DNA from: Eustoma russellianum
Lineage: Eukaryota; Streptophyta; Magnoliopsida; Gentianales; Gentianaceae
Assembly (NCBI GenBank): GCA_036186865.1
Contig: AP025062.1
Span: 30,742,637-30,806,636, forward strand
Length of the DNA stretch: 64,000 bases
Direction: 5' to 3'
Position 1 is the stretch's first letter. Each line of letters starts with the position of its first letter. The position numbers and the translations under genes were made by a program. The notes below the pieces were generated by a model, which saw only the letters and a program-made list of their open reading frames with translations, did not search any database and was not told the DNA's origin. Below, piece after piece: positions 32,023 through 44,505 of this stretch.

Positions 32023-33988
32023 ATTGGTATCAGAGCTTTGGTTGGTCTTCTATTCATGTTTACATTGATTAAACTTGCATATACTATGATGCTGCCCAAC
32101 CGTATGTTGTACTTATTGCGTTTAGTTTGCTGTTTGTTTAGGTAGTTAGCTTATGTTTTCAAGTGCTTGTTAGATAGTATACTATAGTTTGGTAACTTAG
32201 ATAGGAGGCAAAACCGAAAACCACCCCACAAAAACAACTTAGACTAGTTTTAGGTGTGTTAGGAGCTGTTTGTGTATCTTGAAGCAAAAACCGTGTGTGG
32301 CCAACTTGTGAGTGTTCAACCTAGCTTAGATATTGTTCATTAGGTCCTAATCTGGAAATTTTAAGTGGTAGTTTAAGTAGCTCCTTCAAACAGAAAAACC
32401 TTGGAAAAAAAAAATAGGTTAGTTGATTGTAGTTTAAATCAAGTTGTCTAAAATCCTGTTTTTAGTTCATGTGTGCAAACTGTTTTGAACATTTTATATG
32501 CTGCCATCTTTAGCTTAGTTGATCTTCATTAGACCTTAATCTAGTAGTTTAAGTGTAGTTTAGTTAAGTCCTTAAAATCAGAAAACTTGAACACAAAACT
32601 AGATTAGTTGGAACTTTAGTTTGTAATCAAATAGTTAAAATTCTGTTTTTAGTGATTTGAGTGCAAACTGTCCAAGACGTCATAGTGTTGCCTTCTTTAG
32701 CTTAGTTTGGCTAGTTCACAACATAGTTAAGTGTTTAAGATGTTTGTTTAGTTTAGCTTAAGAAAACCGAAAACCAAAGAACCAAAACAAAGTAGAATTA
32801 GCTAGCTAAAGTGAGCTGCCTAGTCCTAGTTCCCACACGTTTGTTAGAAGCTTGCATCTAGTATCATTTAGTTTAGATTCTGATTGCATCATACAAACAA
32901 AAACCAAACAAAAGCAAGTAGGTTAGATCACTTGAAAGCAAAACAAAACAAGATATCATACTTAGCATCAAAACTGAATTTCCATTAGTTGTTAGTAACC
33001 AGCCTTTGTAAACTTCATTTAGACACAACCAACTTGCATTTATCCATATTAGAACTAGTTAGATCACTTGCATCAAAAACAGAAAATAGAAGAAAGAACA
33101 ACTGCCCAAAAACCGTGTGGATCAAAACAACCTTTAAAGCTCATTTGAAATCTTGCTATATGCTAATAGCTTTATCTTTTTGTTGATTTCAATTGTTTCA
33201 AACAACTTGTTGGACTTAGACATATTCTGAAATTTAGGAATTGTATAAGCCCCACATTGTTAAAGAGCTATCCAATTGTTGTTTTAGATCAATTTCTGAA
33301 CTTACATTGCACTATATACAATTTGATCTTGTTGTGATTGTGAATTGAATTCCCACTACATAGTGTTTAGCCGTGTTGTGTACGAGGAACTTTCAAATCC
33401 CAAATACAACCAATCTTGTGCAATTAAAGGCCGTGGGCAATGTCTCATGTAGGCCGTGAGCAGTAGTCTCACAACAATCAAGCAAAACCGTCCAAAGAAA
33501 GAAAATTAAGCTTGATTGAGAAATACGCGAGAGAAAAGCCAGAAATTGTCAACAAGTAAGAGGCAAGACAAGAGAGAATTGCACAAGAAAGCCAAGTGAG
33601 GAAAAAGAGCCCAAAGATAAACGTTTCATAAAGGGAAAATCCCGTGCAAAGCTCCAAAGAAAGAAAGCGCCCAAACCAAAACCCAAAGTGTTGTAGTTTT
33701 GAAATATTGAAAGTTTCTAAAGCAAACCCTTGCTAGCACTTTGTTTGTGTGACTTTACTTTCACTTTGCCACAATTGATAATTGCATATGCTGTAAAGTA
33801 AATTAAGGGATTGTCTTAAAACAACCCCGTAGATTTCTTTCAGCCCGAACAACAATTTGACTTTTGTGATTTACTTGAATCTTTAGGTGATATAGTCCAA
33901 ATTGCTGTTTTGAACAATTGTCAACATAAAGTAGAGTATTTGCATCTTGTTAATATTTTATTTGGCTTTTGAGATTGTTTTCTGAATC
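32023..33988 (+). promoter_or_regulatory. Gypsy C primer-binding site and long leader
   Basis: TGGTATCAGAGC at 32025-32036 matches initiator-Met tRNA. The following 1.95 kb has no credible ORF and contains A-rich tracts. It is related to the leaders of E and G. Such a long leader is a candidate for packaging and dimerisation signals; this is inference. Confidence 0.85.
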
Positions 33989-36900
33989 ATGGGTCCCCAA
34001 CAGAAAGATAATGCATCATCCCCGTCCCCATCTACACCTGTCCCATCCCCAGTCCCTGTTACCCTCGAGAATATACAACAAACACTCACTTTCCTTGTTA
34101 ATCAATTTGGTTTAATGAGAAGTGACATAGAGGATAACAAACAAAGGCTAAGCAGAGTAGAAAAACCTACCTCAGAACAAAAGGAACCTAGTGTACCTTT
34201 TCAAGAAGGCACCTATAATGATCATGAGTCTCATGTTGAACGCAGAAAAAGCACATCACTTAGAGGTAGAGGTAGAGGTCGAGGTAGTAATGGTGGTCGT
34301 AGGAACCTTTCTTTTGAGGAAAGATTTGATAGTCTCCCTGAGTATAATGAAGAAACCTACGTAGAAGAGAGATATAATGAACGTCAACCTGAAGAACAAC
34401 TTGAAGAAGAATACATCACTACTAAACTGACAATTCCCCCCTTCCATGGAAAAAGTGACCCTGAAACATATTTGCAATGGGAAACAAAGGTAGACCATAT
34501 GTATTCTTGCACTAACTATTCTGAATTGGCCAAAGTGCGGTATGCAACTTTTGAATTTGTAGATTATGCTTTACTTTGGTGGGAACAATTGAAGAACACT
34601 AGGAGAAGAACAAGACAACCCCCTGTTGTCACTTGGTCCGAGCTGAAACAAGAGATGAGGAAGAGATTCATATCTCCTTCCTATGAAAGAAGCGTTTTCC
34701 AGAAATTGCAACAACTTTCTCAAGGTAATAGATCTGTCGATGAATTTTATAAAGAGTTAGAACATTTGCTTACCAGGGCTAACATAGAAGAAGCGGAGGA
34801 AGCCACCATGGCTAGATTTCTAGCTGGCTTGAACAAAGAAATTGCATTTAAGGTGGAACTTACACCTTACTCAGATCTGGCTTCTATGGTTCACATTGCT
34901 GAGAAAGTGGAAAGACAACTGAAGGTTAAAACTTCTAACCCTTCTTTTCGGACTAATCCTTTGAGTTTTCCTAGAACACAGCCCAGGACGCCATTCCGTC
35001 CACAACAAGGCCAAGGCCGTGGATCACAAGGAAAACCAACCCAGAACATCCAAAATCGTCCAAAGCTTCCAATCACTGATAAAGGCAAAGCCAAGGTGGA
35101 AGGTACGTCTAATTTTAAGACTCGTGATATTCAATGTTTTAAATGCTTAGGAAAAGGTCATTTTGCTAATCAATGTCCCAACCCTAAACGCATCTTGTTT
35201 ATTGAAGAGTCTAATGAGTATTACTCTGAGGAAGAATTGGAAGAGAGTGAAGAAAAACAAGAAATTGAGCAAACATGTGAGGAAGAAGAAGAGATTATTG
35301 AAGAGATTAATGAATGTGAAACAAAAGAGTTCTTAGTTGTCCGTCGAGCCCTAAGTGCCCAAATTAAAACTGAAGAACCTGAAATACAACGAGAGAACAT
35401 ATTCCACATTCACTGTATGGTTAAGAAGAAAGTCTGCACCTTAATCATTGACTCCGGTTCATGTACGAATGTTGCAAGTTTTGAACTTGTTAGGAAACTT
35501 GAGTTACCTTTAATTAATCACCCCCGTCCTTATAGACTTACGTGGCTTAATGAGTGTGGTGAAGTTAAAGTAACAAAGCAAGTCCTAGTTCCTTTGTCAA
35601 TTGGTGGGTATTCTGCTGAGGTGTTATGTGACGTAGCCCCTATGCAATCAAGTCATATCTTATTAGGTAGACCGTGGCAATTTGACAACAAGGTTACGTA
35701 TGATGGTTACATAAATAGATATTCCTTTAGGCATAACAATAAACTGTTCAAATTAAATGCCTTACCCCCACATAAAGTCTTTGAGGATCAACAACGAATG
35801 TTAAAAAGCTACAATGATCCAAAAGAAAAGGAATTGGAAAGGATCTTTATCAGAGAACACCAACTGAGAAGCTCTCATCTCAAAGTTGAACCGAAAGAAA
35901 ACAAAGTTTTTGCTGAACCATCCCTAAAGAAAAACGCTTTCTTTGCATCTCAAAGTGAGGTATTCCATGCTATCAATTCAAACAAAAATGTTTATATCTT
36001 GCTTTACAAAGAATCTCTATTCTCTTCATCAGAGATACCATCTACTTTACCTAGTGAAGTTGCATCTTTACTTCAAGAATTTTCTAGCTTGTTTCCTGAA
36101 GGAGACCCCCCAGGTTTACCCCCTCTAAGAGGCATTGAGCATCAAATAGATTTCATTCCAGGAGCTGTTCTACCAAACAGACCTGCCTATAGAGCCAATC
36201 CAGAGGAAACTAAGGAAATCCAAAAGCAAGTTGAGGAATTATTGAGTCAAGGTAAAGTAAGAGAGAGTATGAGTCCGTGTGTTGTTCCTGTAATCATTGT
36301 CCCTAAGAAAGATGGAACTTGGAGAATGTGTACTGACTGTAGAGCCATCAATAAGATCACTGTGAAGTATAGGTACCCTATTCCTAGGTTGGATGATATG
36401 TTGGATATGTTGCATGGGTCTAGGTGCTTTAGCAAAGTAGATCTTAAGCAAGGATATTTCCAAGTCAGAATTAGGGAAGGTGATGAATGGAAAACTGCCT
36501 TTAAGACTAAGTTTGGATTGTACGAATGGTTAGTTATGCCCTTTGGTTTAACCAATGCCCCTAGTACTTTCATGAGGTTAATGAATGAGGTCTTAAGGAA
36601 ATTCATAGGGAAATTTGTAGTAGTTTACTTCGATGACATTCTTATCTACTCAAAAACCCTAGGTGAACACCTGAACCATCTAAGAGCCGTTTTTGTCACC
36701 CTACAGAAAGAGAAGCTGTATGCTAATTTCAAGAAGTGTTCTTTCTGTTTGGAGAAGGTTACATTCTTAGGATTTGTGATTAGTGCTGAAGGAATTGAAG
36801 TGGATCAAGAGAAAGTTAAATCCATAACTGAGTGGCCAACCCCTAAGTCTGCTGGAGATATTAGGAGTTTTCATGGATTAGCTAGTTTCTATAGACGTTT

Positions 36901-38884
36901 TGTGAAGGATTTCTCTACCATAGCTGCACCCTTAAATGAATTAGTCAAGAAAGATGTAAGATTTGAATGGGGAGAATCACAACAACAAGCCTTTGAGGAA
37001 CTTAAGAAACGTCTAACTTCTGCACCCATCCTGAGATTGCCCAATTTTGATGAAATGTTTGAAGTTGAATGTGATGCCAGTGGAGTTGGCATTGGAGCCG
37101 TATTGCATCAAGGTAACAAACCTGTTGCCTACTTTAGTGAGAAATTGAAAGGAGCTTCCATCAATTATTCAACCTATGATAAAGAATTGTACGCACTTGT
37201 CCGTTCCTTACAAACTTGGCAACATTATCTGCAACCTAAGGAATTTGTGATTCATACTGATCATGAAAGCCTTAAGTATCTAAAGGGTCAAGGAAAATTG
37301 AACAAAAGACATGCCAAGTGGGTTGAATTCATTGAACAATTCCCTTATGTGATCAAGTATAAGCAAGGAAAGGAAAATGTTGTTGCTGATGCCTTATCTC
37401 GTCGCTATACTTTGATTACTACTCTTTCATGTAACATGTTTGGTTTTGAGTCTATCAAAGAGATGTATCATTCTGATCATGACTTTAGTTCTATATATCA
37501 AGCATGCGTTGAGTCTCCTTTTGCCAAATATTACTTGCATGATGGTTACTTGTTTAAAGAACATAAGTTATGTGTACCAATGTGTTCATTAAGAGAGTTG
37601 TTGATAAAAGAAGCTCATGGAGGAGGTTTGATGGGTCATTTTGGCTCGTTAAAGACTTTGGAAACACTTAAGGAACATTTCTTCTGGCCGCATATGAGAG
37701 CACATGTTGATAAGATTTGTGACCAATGTATTACTTGCAAGCAAGCAAAATCTAGAACACAACCACATGGATTGTACACTCCTTTATCTGTTCCAAGCTC
37801 ACCTTGGACTGATATTTCTATGGACTTTGTATTGGGATTGCCTCGATCCAAAACTGGTAAAGATAGCATCTTTGTCGTTGTTGATAGATTTTCCAAAATG
37901 GCACATTTCATTGCATGTAAGAAAGTTGATGATGCTATTCATATTGCTGATTTGTTCTTTAAGGAAATTGTTAGATTGCATGGCATGCCACGTACGATTG
38001 TTAGTGATAGAGATACAAAGTTTCTGAGTCATTTCTGGCGTGTTTTGTGGAGTAAACTTGGTACTAAATTGCTATTTTCCACAACTGCTCACCCACAAAC
38101 CGATGGTCAAACTGAAGTCGTTAATAGAACTTTGTCTCAACTTTTACGTGTTGTCATTCAAAAGAATCTAAAGAATTGGGAAGATTGCTTAGCTTACATT
38201 GAGTTTGCATACAATAGAGTTGTTCATAGTGGAACATTGCATTCTCCTTTTGAAGTTGTTTATGGCTTTAACCCTTTGTCCCCGCTTGATCTTGTTCCCA
38301 TACCTGTTCATGAACGTGTTAGTTTAGATGGTGAACGAAAAGCAAAACTTGTGAAAGAATTGCATGAAAAGGTTAAGTCACAACTTGAAGCTAAGAATAA
38401 AGTGTATGCCAATAGAGCCAACAGGAATCGTAAAGTTGTTATATTTGAACCTGGTGATCTTGTTTGGTTACACTTGAGAAAAGAAAGATTCCCTAAGGAA
38501 AGGGACTCCAAATTGAAGCCAAGAGGCGATGGACCGTTCAAAGTGTTGAAACGGCTTGGTGATAATGCCTATGTTCTCGATCTTCCTGAAGAAAGGTATG
38601 GTCCTATCTCTAAAACTTTTAATGTTGCTGACCTTTCTCCGTTTAGTGTTGATTCAGATTCGAGGACGAATCCTTTTCAAGTGGGAGGGAATGATGAGCT
38701 ACAGCCTAACCTTGTAGATGCAAACACTGACGATGACACCTCATTGCCCCACAATGGTCCCATAACAAGGAGTATGGCTAAGAAATTGTTACATTGTGTT
38801 GAATCATTTCTTTACAGGCATGAAGAGGATGAGCCAAGCAAAGATGACATCCATTGGGTTTATATGATACAAGCTATGATCTAG
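33989..38884 (+). CDS. gag-pol: Gypsy C Gag-Pol polyprotein, intact
   Basis: This is a single 1631-residue ORF with everything needed for a Ty3/gypsy life cycle. In order: variable N-terminus with an RGRGRGRG stretch near 92-98; gag domain about 165-300; CCHC knuckle (CFKCLGKGHFANQC) about 382-396; protease with DSG at about 488-490; RT with YFDD at about 880-883; RNase H starting near 1025 (FEVECDASGVGIGAVL); integrase with HHCC finger about 1209-1253, core D near 1278, D near 1339 and E near 1375; and the GPF/Y-type module about 1511-1533. The last 64 residues lie inside the 3' LTR and end HWVYMIQAMI. I see no clear chromodomain. RT motifs such as NAPSTFMRLMNEVL and the LTR-overlapping tail suggest the CRM clade. 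No stop or frameshift. Confidence 0.96.
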   Translation: MGPQQKDNASSPSPSTPVPSPVPVTLENIQQTLTFLVNQFGLMRSDIEDNKQRLSRVEKPTSEQKEPSVPFQEGTYNDHESHVERRKSTSLRGRGRGRGSNGGRRNLSFEERFDSLPEYNEETYVEERYNERQPEEQLEEEYITTKLTIPPFHGKSDPETYLQWETKVDHMYSCTNYSELAKVRYATFEFVDYALLWWEQLKNTRRRTRQPPVVTWSELKQEMRKRFISPSYERSVFQKLQQLSQGNRSVDEFYKELEHLLTRANIEEAEEATMARFLAGLNKEIAFKVELTPYSDLASMVHIAEKVERQLKVKTSNPSFRTNPLSFPRTQPRTPFRPQQGQGRGSQGKPTQNIQNRPKLPITDKGKAKVEGTSNFKTRDIQCFKCLGKGHFANQCPNPKRILFIEESNEYYSEEELEESEEKQEIEQTCEEEEEIIEEINECETKEFLVVRRALSAQIKTEEPEIQRENIFHIHCMVKKKVCTLIIDSGSCTNVASFELVRKLELPLINHPRPYRLTWLNECGEVKVTKQVLVPLSIGGYSAEVLCDVAPMQSSHILLGRPWQFDNKVTYDGYINRYSFRHNNKLFKLNALPPHKVFEDQQRMLKSYNDPKEKELERIFIREHQLRSSHLKVEPKENKVFAEPSLKKNAFFASQSEVFHAINSNKNVYILLYKESLFSSSEIPSTLPSEVASLLQEFSSLFPEGDPPGLPPLRGIEHQIDFIPGAVLPNRPAYRANPEETKEIQKQVEELLSQGKVRESMSPCVVPVIIVPKKDGTWRMCTDCRAINKITVKYRYPIPRLDDMLDMLHGSRCFSKVDLKQGYFQVRIREGDEWKTAFKTKFGLYEWLVMPFGLTNAPSTFMRLMNEVLRKFIGKFVVVYFDDILIYSKTLGEHLNHLRAVFVTLQKEKLYANFKKCSFCLEKVTFLGFVISAEGIEVDQEKVKSITEWPTPKSAGDIRSFHGLASFYRRFVKDFSTIAAPLNELVKKDVRFEWGESQQQAFEELKKRLTSAPILRLPNFDEMFEVECDASGVGIGAVLHQGNKPVAYFSEKLKGASINYSTYDKELYALVRSLQTWQHYLQPKEFVIHTDHESLKYLKGQGKLNKRHAKWVEFIEQFPYVIKYKQGKENVVADALSRRYTLITTLSCNMFGFESIKEMYHSDHDFSSIYQACVESPFAKYYLHDGYLFKEHKLCVPMCSLRELLIKEAHGGGLMGHFGSLKTLETLKEHFFWPHMRAHVDKICDQCITCKQAKSRTQPHGLYTPLSVPSSPWTDISMDFVLGLPRSKTGKDSIFVVVDRFSKMAHFIACKKVDDAIHIADLFFKEIVRLHGMPRTIVSDRDTKFLSHFWRVLWSKLGTKLLFSTTAHPQTDGQTEVVNRTLSQLLRVVIQKNLKNWEDCLAYIEFAYNRVVHSGTLHSPFEVVYGFNPLSPLDLVPIPVHERVSLDGERKAKLVKELHEKVKSQLEAKNKVYANRANRNRKVVIFEPGDLVWLHLRKERFPKERDSKLKPRGDGPFKVLKRLGDNAYVLDLPEERYGPISKTFNVADLSPFSVDSDSRTNPFQVGGNDELQPNLVDANTDDDTSLPHNGPITRSMAKKLLHCVESFLYRHEEDEPSKDDIHWVYMIQAMI
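38671..38691 (+). promoter_or_regulatory. Gypsy C polypurine tract, inside the coding sequence
   Basis: GTGGGAGGGAA at 38681-38691 abuts the 3' LTR and also encodes part of the NPFQVGGND segment. The tract is therefore constrained both as primer and as protein. Confidence 0.8.
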
Positions 38885-39991
38885 TTGTATCAAATGCATG
38901 TTGTACATATCTTTATATGTTCTTTTTAATATTCTTAGTTTGTTAACTTTGTTTTAGGATAGTTTGTGTGTATTCTTGCCTTATCTTTCAGGTACACGTT
39001 TTTAGCTTGAAGATGCAAATCAAACCTGAATTTTTGTCCAAGCAAAGAGGTAGAATGCAAGTAGCTTACAAGCAAGGTGGTGACAAGCACCCATGTCACA
39101 AACCTGACTTCTTCTCACGCAAACAAGGGAGAAACAACCAGCTCAAACCTTCAACCAATAGAAAGGAGTCTTGCAAAAGCTTAAACCAATCACAATCAAG
39201 TTAAGAGAAGAATGCAAGCTGCTCAAACAATTGCACCAATCAAACTCCATGAAGAAACCGTTGGTTCATGACTAATATGTTTGAAAATTCAACACCAAAG
39301 TGAGAACCAATCAAATCCAAGTTTTAATCAAGCTGCTCAAAGATTCATCCAATCAACACACTTGAAGAAACCGTTGGCTTAAGGAATGAAAAGGTTTGAA
39401 GATTCAAAGACAACTTGCAACCAATCAAAGCCTTTCTCAAGCAAGTTGCTCCATGTTTAAGCCAATCAAAACTATGGCTCAAGACAAGCAAAGAAGAATA
39501 AGGAAGCAACCAGCTCCTTTGTCACCGAAAGTTGCTCCAACTTGTTCCAAAAGAAAGCATGCTAATCATAGGCTTGTACTTTGTATTTTAGACTTTGTAC
39601 CTTATGTATTTTAGTTGGTTATAAGTAGTTTAGAAGCTGAATGTAAAGAAAAGACTTATAAAATTATCAAAAACCAGAATTTCCTTCAAGGAGTTTTCAA
39701 CATTTCAAGTTGAGGTTTTAAAGCCACCAAACGGTTTTCTTGCAAGTTCCAGCCTAGAACTTGTTTGCATTTACTTCTTTATTTGGTTTACAGCATCTTA
39801 GGGTCTCATTGAGGTTTTAGATGTGTTGGAGTGCCAAAGAGGAAGAGGTTTGGCATAGATTGAGCCAAGAACAAAGGTTAAAGCTTAAAGGGTGTCTTTG
39901 AGATGTTCCTTGACATAGCTTGGGTTCAAATCAATTTGGAATAGGAGACAACATCCTTGGCAAACGTTTCCAGCCCCCATTTGGCTCATCA
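38692..39991 (+). repeat. Gypsy C 3' LTR
   Basis: A 1300-base LTR, TGATGAGC to CTCATCA, three differences from the 5' LTR. The first 193 bases code for the polyprotein end. It is followed by the AGAAA duplication at 39992-39996. Confidence 0.96.
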
Positions 39992-39996
39992 AGAAA

Positions 39997-42900
39997 TGAC
40001 TTAGAAACTTTGTATCTCTATCACTAACAATTGTACGTGGCATGCCATGCAATCTAACAATCTCCTTAAAGAACAAATCAGCAATATGAATAGCATCATC
40101 AACCTTCTTACATGCAATGAAATGTGCCATTTTGGAAAATCTATCAACAACAACAAAGATGCTATCTTTACCAGTTTTGGATCGAGGCAATCCCAATACA
40201 AAGTCCATAGAAAGATCAGTCCAAGGTGAGCTTGGAACAGATAAGGGAGTGTACAATCCATGTGGTTGTGTTCTAGATTTTGCTTGTTTGCAAGTAATAC
40301 ATTGGTCACATACCTTATTAACATGTGCTTTCATATGCGGCCAGAAGAAATGCTCCTTAAGTGTTTCCAAAGTTTTTAACGAGCCAAAATGACCCATTAA
40401 ACCTCCTCCATGAGCTTCTTTTATCAACAACTCTCTTAATGAACACATTGGTACACATAAGTTATGTTCTTTAAACAAATAACCATCATGCAAGTAATAT
40501 TTAGCAAAAGGTGAATCAATGCATGCTTGATAGATAGAACTAAAGTCATGATCAGAATGATACATCTCTTTGATAGACTCAAAACCAAACATGTTACATG
40601 AAAGAGTAGTAATCAAAGTATAGCGACGTGATAAGGCATCAGCAACAACATTTTCTTTCCCTTGCTTATACTTGATCACATATGGGAATTGTTCAATGAA
40701 TTCAACCCATTTGGCTTGTCTTTTGTTCAATTTTCCTTGACCTTTTAGATACTTAAGGCTTTCATGATCAGTATGAATCACAAATTCCTTAGGTTGCAGC
40801 TAATGTTGCCAAGTTTGTAAAGAACGGACAAGGGCATACAATTCTTTATCATAGATTGAATAATTTATGGAAGCTCCTTTCAATTTCTCACTAAAGTAGG
40901 CAACCGGTTTGTTACCTTGATGCAATACAGCTCCAATGCCAACTCCACTGGCATCACATTCAACTTCAAACATTTCATCAAAGTTGGGCAATCTCAGGAT
41001 ATGTGCAGAAGTTAGACGTTTCTTAAGTTTCTCAAAGGCTTGTTGTTGTGATTCTCCCCATTCAAAACTTACATCTTTCTTGACTAACTCATTCAAGGGT
41101 GCAGCTATGGTAGAGAAATCCTTCACAAAACGTCTATAGAAGCTAGCTAATCCATGAAAACTCCTAACATCTCCAGCAGACTTAGGGGTTGGCCACTCAG
41201 TTATGGATTTAACTTTCTCTTGGTCCATTTCAATTCCTTCAGCACTAATCACAAATCCTAAGAATGTAACCTTCTCCAGACAGAAAGAACACTTCTTGAA
41301 ATTAGCATACAACGTTTCTTTCTGTAGGGTGACAAAAACAGCTCTAAGATGGATCAGATGTTCACTTAGGGTTTTGGAGTAGATAAGAATGTCATCAAAG
41401 TAAACTACTACAAATTTCCCTATGAATTTCCTTAAGACCTCATTCATTAACCTCATGAAAGTACTAGGGGCGTTGGTTAAACCAAAGGGCATAACTAACC
41501 ATTCATACAATCCAAACTTAGTCTTAAAGGCAGTTTTCCATTCATCACCTTCGCTAAATCTCACTTGGAAATAACCTTGTTTAAGATCTACTTTGCTAAA
41601 GCATCTAGACCCATGTAACATATCCAACATGTCATCCAACCTAGGAATAGGGTATCTATACTTCACAGTGATCTTATTGATGGCTCTACAATCAGTACAC
41701 ATTCTCCAAGTTCCATCTTTCTTAGGGACAATGATAACAGGAACAACACAAGGACTCATACTCTCTTTTACTTTACCTTGGGTCAATAATTCCTCAACTT
41801 GTTTTTGGATTTCCTTAGTTTCCTCTGGATTGGCTCTATAGGCAGGTCTGTTTGGTAGACAGCTCCTGGAATGAAATCTATTTGATGCTCAATGCCTCTT
41901 AGAGGTGGTAAACCTGGGGGATTTCCTTCAGGAAACAAGCTAGAAAATTCTTGAAGTAAAGATGCAACTTCACTTGGTAAAGTAGATGGTATTTCAGATG
42001 AAGAGAACAGAGTTTCTTTGTAAAGCAAGATATAAACATTTTTGTTTGAATTGATAGCATGGAATACCTCGCTTTGAGATGCAAACAATGCATTTTTCTT
42101 TAGAGATGGTTCAGCAGAAACTTTGATTTCTTTCGGTTCAATTTTAAGATGAGAAGTTTTCAGTTGGTTTTCTTTGATGAAAATCCTTTCCAATTCCTTT
42201 TCTTTCGGATCATTATGGCTTTTTAACATTCGTTGTTGATCCTCAAAGACTTTGTGCGGGGGCAAAGCATTTAATTTGAACAGTTTGTTGTTTTGCCTAA
42301 AGGAATATCTATTCAGGTAACCATCATATGTAACCTTGTTGTCAAATTGCCACGGTCTACCTAATAAGATATGACTTGATTGCATAGGGGCTACATCATA
42401 TAACACCTCAGCAGAATACCCACCAATTGATAAAGAAACTAGGACTTGCTTTGTTACTTTAACTTCACCACACTCATTAAGCCACGTAAGTCTATAAGGA
42501 CGGGGGTGATTATTTAAAGGTAACTCAAGTTTCCTAACAAGTTCAAAACTTGCAACATTGGTACATGAACCGGAGTCAATGATTAAAGTGCAGACTTTCT
42601 TTTTAACCATACAGTGAATGTGAAATATGTTCTCTCTTTGTATTTCAGGTTCTTCAGTTTTAATTTGGGCACTTAGAGCTCGACGGACAACTAAGAACTC
42701 TTTTGTTTCACACTCATTAATCTCTTCACTAATCTCTTCTTCTTCCTCACATGTTTGTTCAATTTCATTGTTTTCCTCACTCTCTTCCAATTCTTCCTCA
42801 GAATAATACTCATTAGACTCTTCAATAAACAAGATGCGTTTAGGGTTGGGACATTGATTAGCAAAATGACCTTTTCCTAAGCATTTAAAACATTGAATAT

Positions 42901-43233
42901 CACGAGTCTTAAAATTAGGCGTACCTTCCACCTTGGCTTTGCCTTTGTCAGGGATTGGAAGCTTTGGACGATTTTGGATGCTCTGGGTTGATTTTCCTTG
43001 GAATCCACGGCCTTGACCTTGTTGTGGACGGAAAGGCGTCCTGGGCTGTGTTCTAGGAAAACTCAAAGGATTAGTCTGAAAAGAAGGGTTAGAAGTTTTT
43101 ACCTTCAATTGTCTTTCCACTTTCTCAGCAATGTGAACCATAGAAGCCAGATCAGAGTAAGGTGTAAGTTCCACCTTAAATGCAATCTCTTTGTTCAAAC
43201 CAGCTAGAAATCTAGCCATTGTGGCTTCCTCAG
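39997..43233 (-). pseudogene. gag-pol: Gypsy D Gag-Pol, gag to integrase, broken
   Basis: This is the 5' part of D's polyprotein, closely related to C. In coding order it runs from EEATMARFLAGLNKEIA (late gag) through the CCHC knuckle near 42850-42890, protease DSGSC near 42575, RT (YFDD near 41400), RNase H and the integrase core to its SDRDTKFLSHF motif, where C interrupts it. It resumes at 19144. Lesions: a one-base deletion near 41858-41861 shifts the frame before RT, and an in-frame stop lies at 40800-40802 in RNase H (after QTWQH). A third stop is at 19078-19080. The N-terminus is cut off at 43233 by G. It cannot encode a working polyprotein. Confidence 0.93.
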
Positions 43234-44505
43234 AGATGAGCCCACGATGGGGTCAACGCAACATATTTTCATGTATCATATATTGTCATATGTTAGTTCT
43301 GTAAGACATGACATTTCACTGTTCACTCCGCACACACTAGTGCTAGTTCTTATGTCTTATTGCCTAACTAACCCTTAGGACATGTCATATATGTTGTGCA
43401 TATTGTATTTGTTGCTTGGTGTCTTTGAAGATAGGTCAAAGAGATCTTTACATTGAAGAAGCATGAACACCTATCGATCCATGTTCCATCTGATCGGATG
43501 ATATCATTGTTCAAACAAAGCTTGAAGATGCAACTAAAACCTGAATTTTTGTTCAAGCAAGGAGGTGATAAGCAAGTAGCTTACAAGAAAGGAGGTGACA
43601 AGCACTCATGTCAAATTCAGAATTGTTCCTCACGTAAAATGGTTGAAACAAGCTGCTCATTTCATGAACCAATTGGAAAAAAAGTCTTGCAAATGCTTAA
43701 ACCAATCACAAACAAGTGAAGAAAATTCAGCAAGCTGCTCAACAAAAGATCCAATCACAAGGCATGAGGAATTCGGCTGGTTGAAGGCATAATTGAGTTG
43801 AGATTCAAAGCCTCAAAAACAACCAATCAAAGGCATTTCTAAGCAAGCTGCTCATTGCAATATCCAATCAAAACCTGGCTGAAATCAAGCATGGAAGAAA
43901 CGTTAATCCTTTGAAAATTCAAAGCCAAGTTGCATCCAATCAAAAGGCCATTCCAAAGCAAGCTGCTCCATGTATTAACCAATCAAATTGATCAAGAAAA
44001 GAATGCTGAAAACAGCAAGGAATTCACGGCAAGCAACATGATTTCTTGGAGCCAAAGTTGTTCAAAGCAAGCACCTTATTTTTAGTCTTGTACTTAGTAC
44101 TTTAAACCTTGTACACATGTAATTTTCGTTTGTTTTAAATAGCATAGGAACCTGAATGTAAAAAAACATAATTCAAACATATTTCAATCAAAATTTCCTT
44201 TAAGGAATTCTCAACTTTTCTAGTTGAAGTTAAAACCACTTAACGGTTTCTTTCAAGTTCATAGCCTAGAACTTGTTATGTATTTATTTCACTTTTGGTT
44301 TACAGCATCTTAGGGTCTCAATGAGGTTTTAAATGTGTTGGAATGCCAAAGAGGAAGAGGTGTTGGCATAAATTGAGCCAAGAACAAACGGTTACAGTTC
44401 AAGGGGTGTCATTGGGATGTTCTTTGCCATAGCCGAGGTTCAAATCAGTTTGGAGTAGGAGAAAAAGTCCTTGGAACGTTTTTCTAGCCTTCATTTGGCT
44501 CATCA
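43234..44505 (+). repeat. Gypsy G 5' LTR
   Basis: A 1272-base LTR. Its first 170 bases match E, but at about 43400-43500 it has its own segment (GTATTTGTTGCTTGGTGTC onward) where E keeps the fossil polyprotein codons. The rest resembles E and D. Confidence 0.88.

Larger units (their letters stand above)
19145..39991 (+). mobile_element. Gypsy C, complete autonomous CRM-like Ty3/gypsy element (interrupted by copia B)
   Basis: Without B and the extra target copy the element is about 9.3 kb: 1300-base LTRs, initiator-Met primer site, 1.95 kb leader, one intact 1631-residue polyprotein and a polypurine tract. The split 5' LTR (1070 + 230) equals the 3' LTR exactly. Three LTR differences were found by eye (19769/39316, 19790/39337, 19899/39446). 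RT motifs and a coding tail inside the LTR point to the CRM lineage of chromoviruses, known for centromeric insertion; lineage is inference. Its 5' LTR promoter is split by B. Confidence 0.95.

Noticed and set aside
32025..32036. tRNA-like sequence at the primer-binding sites
   Set aside because: Only about 12 bases complementary to the initiator tRNA end are present; there is no cloverleaf.
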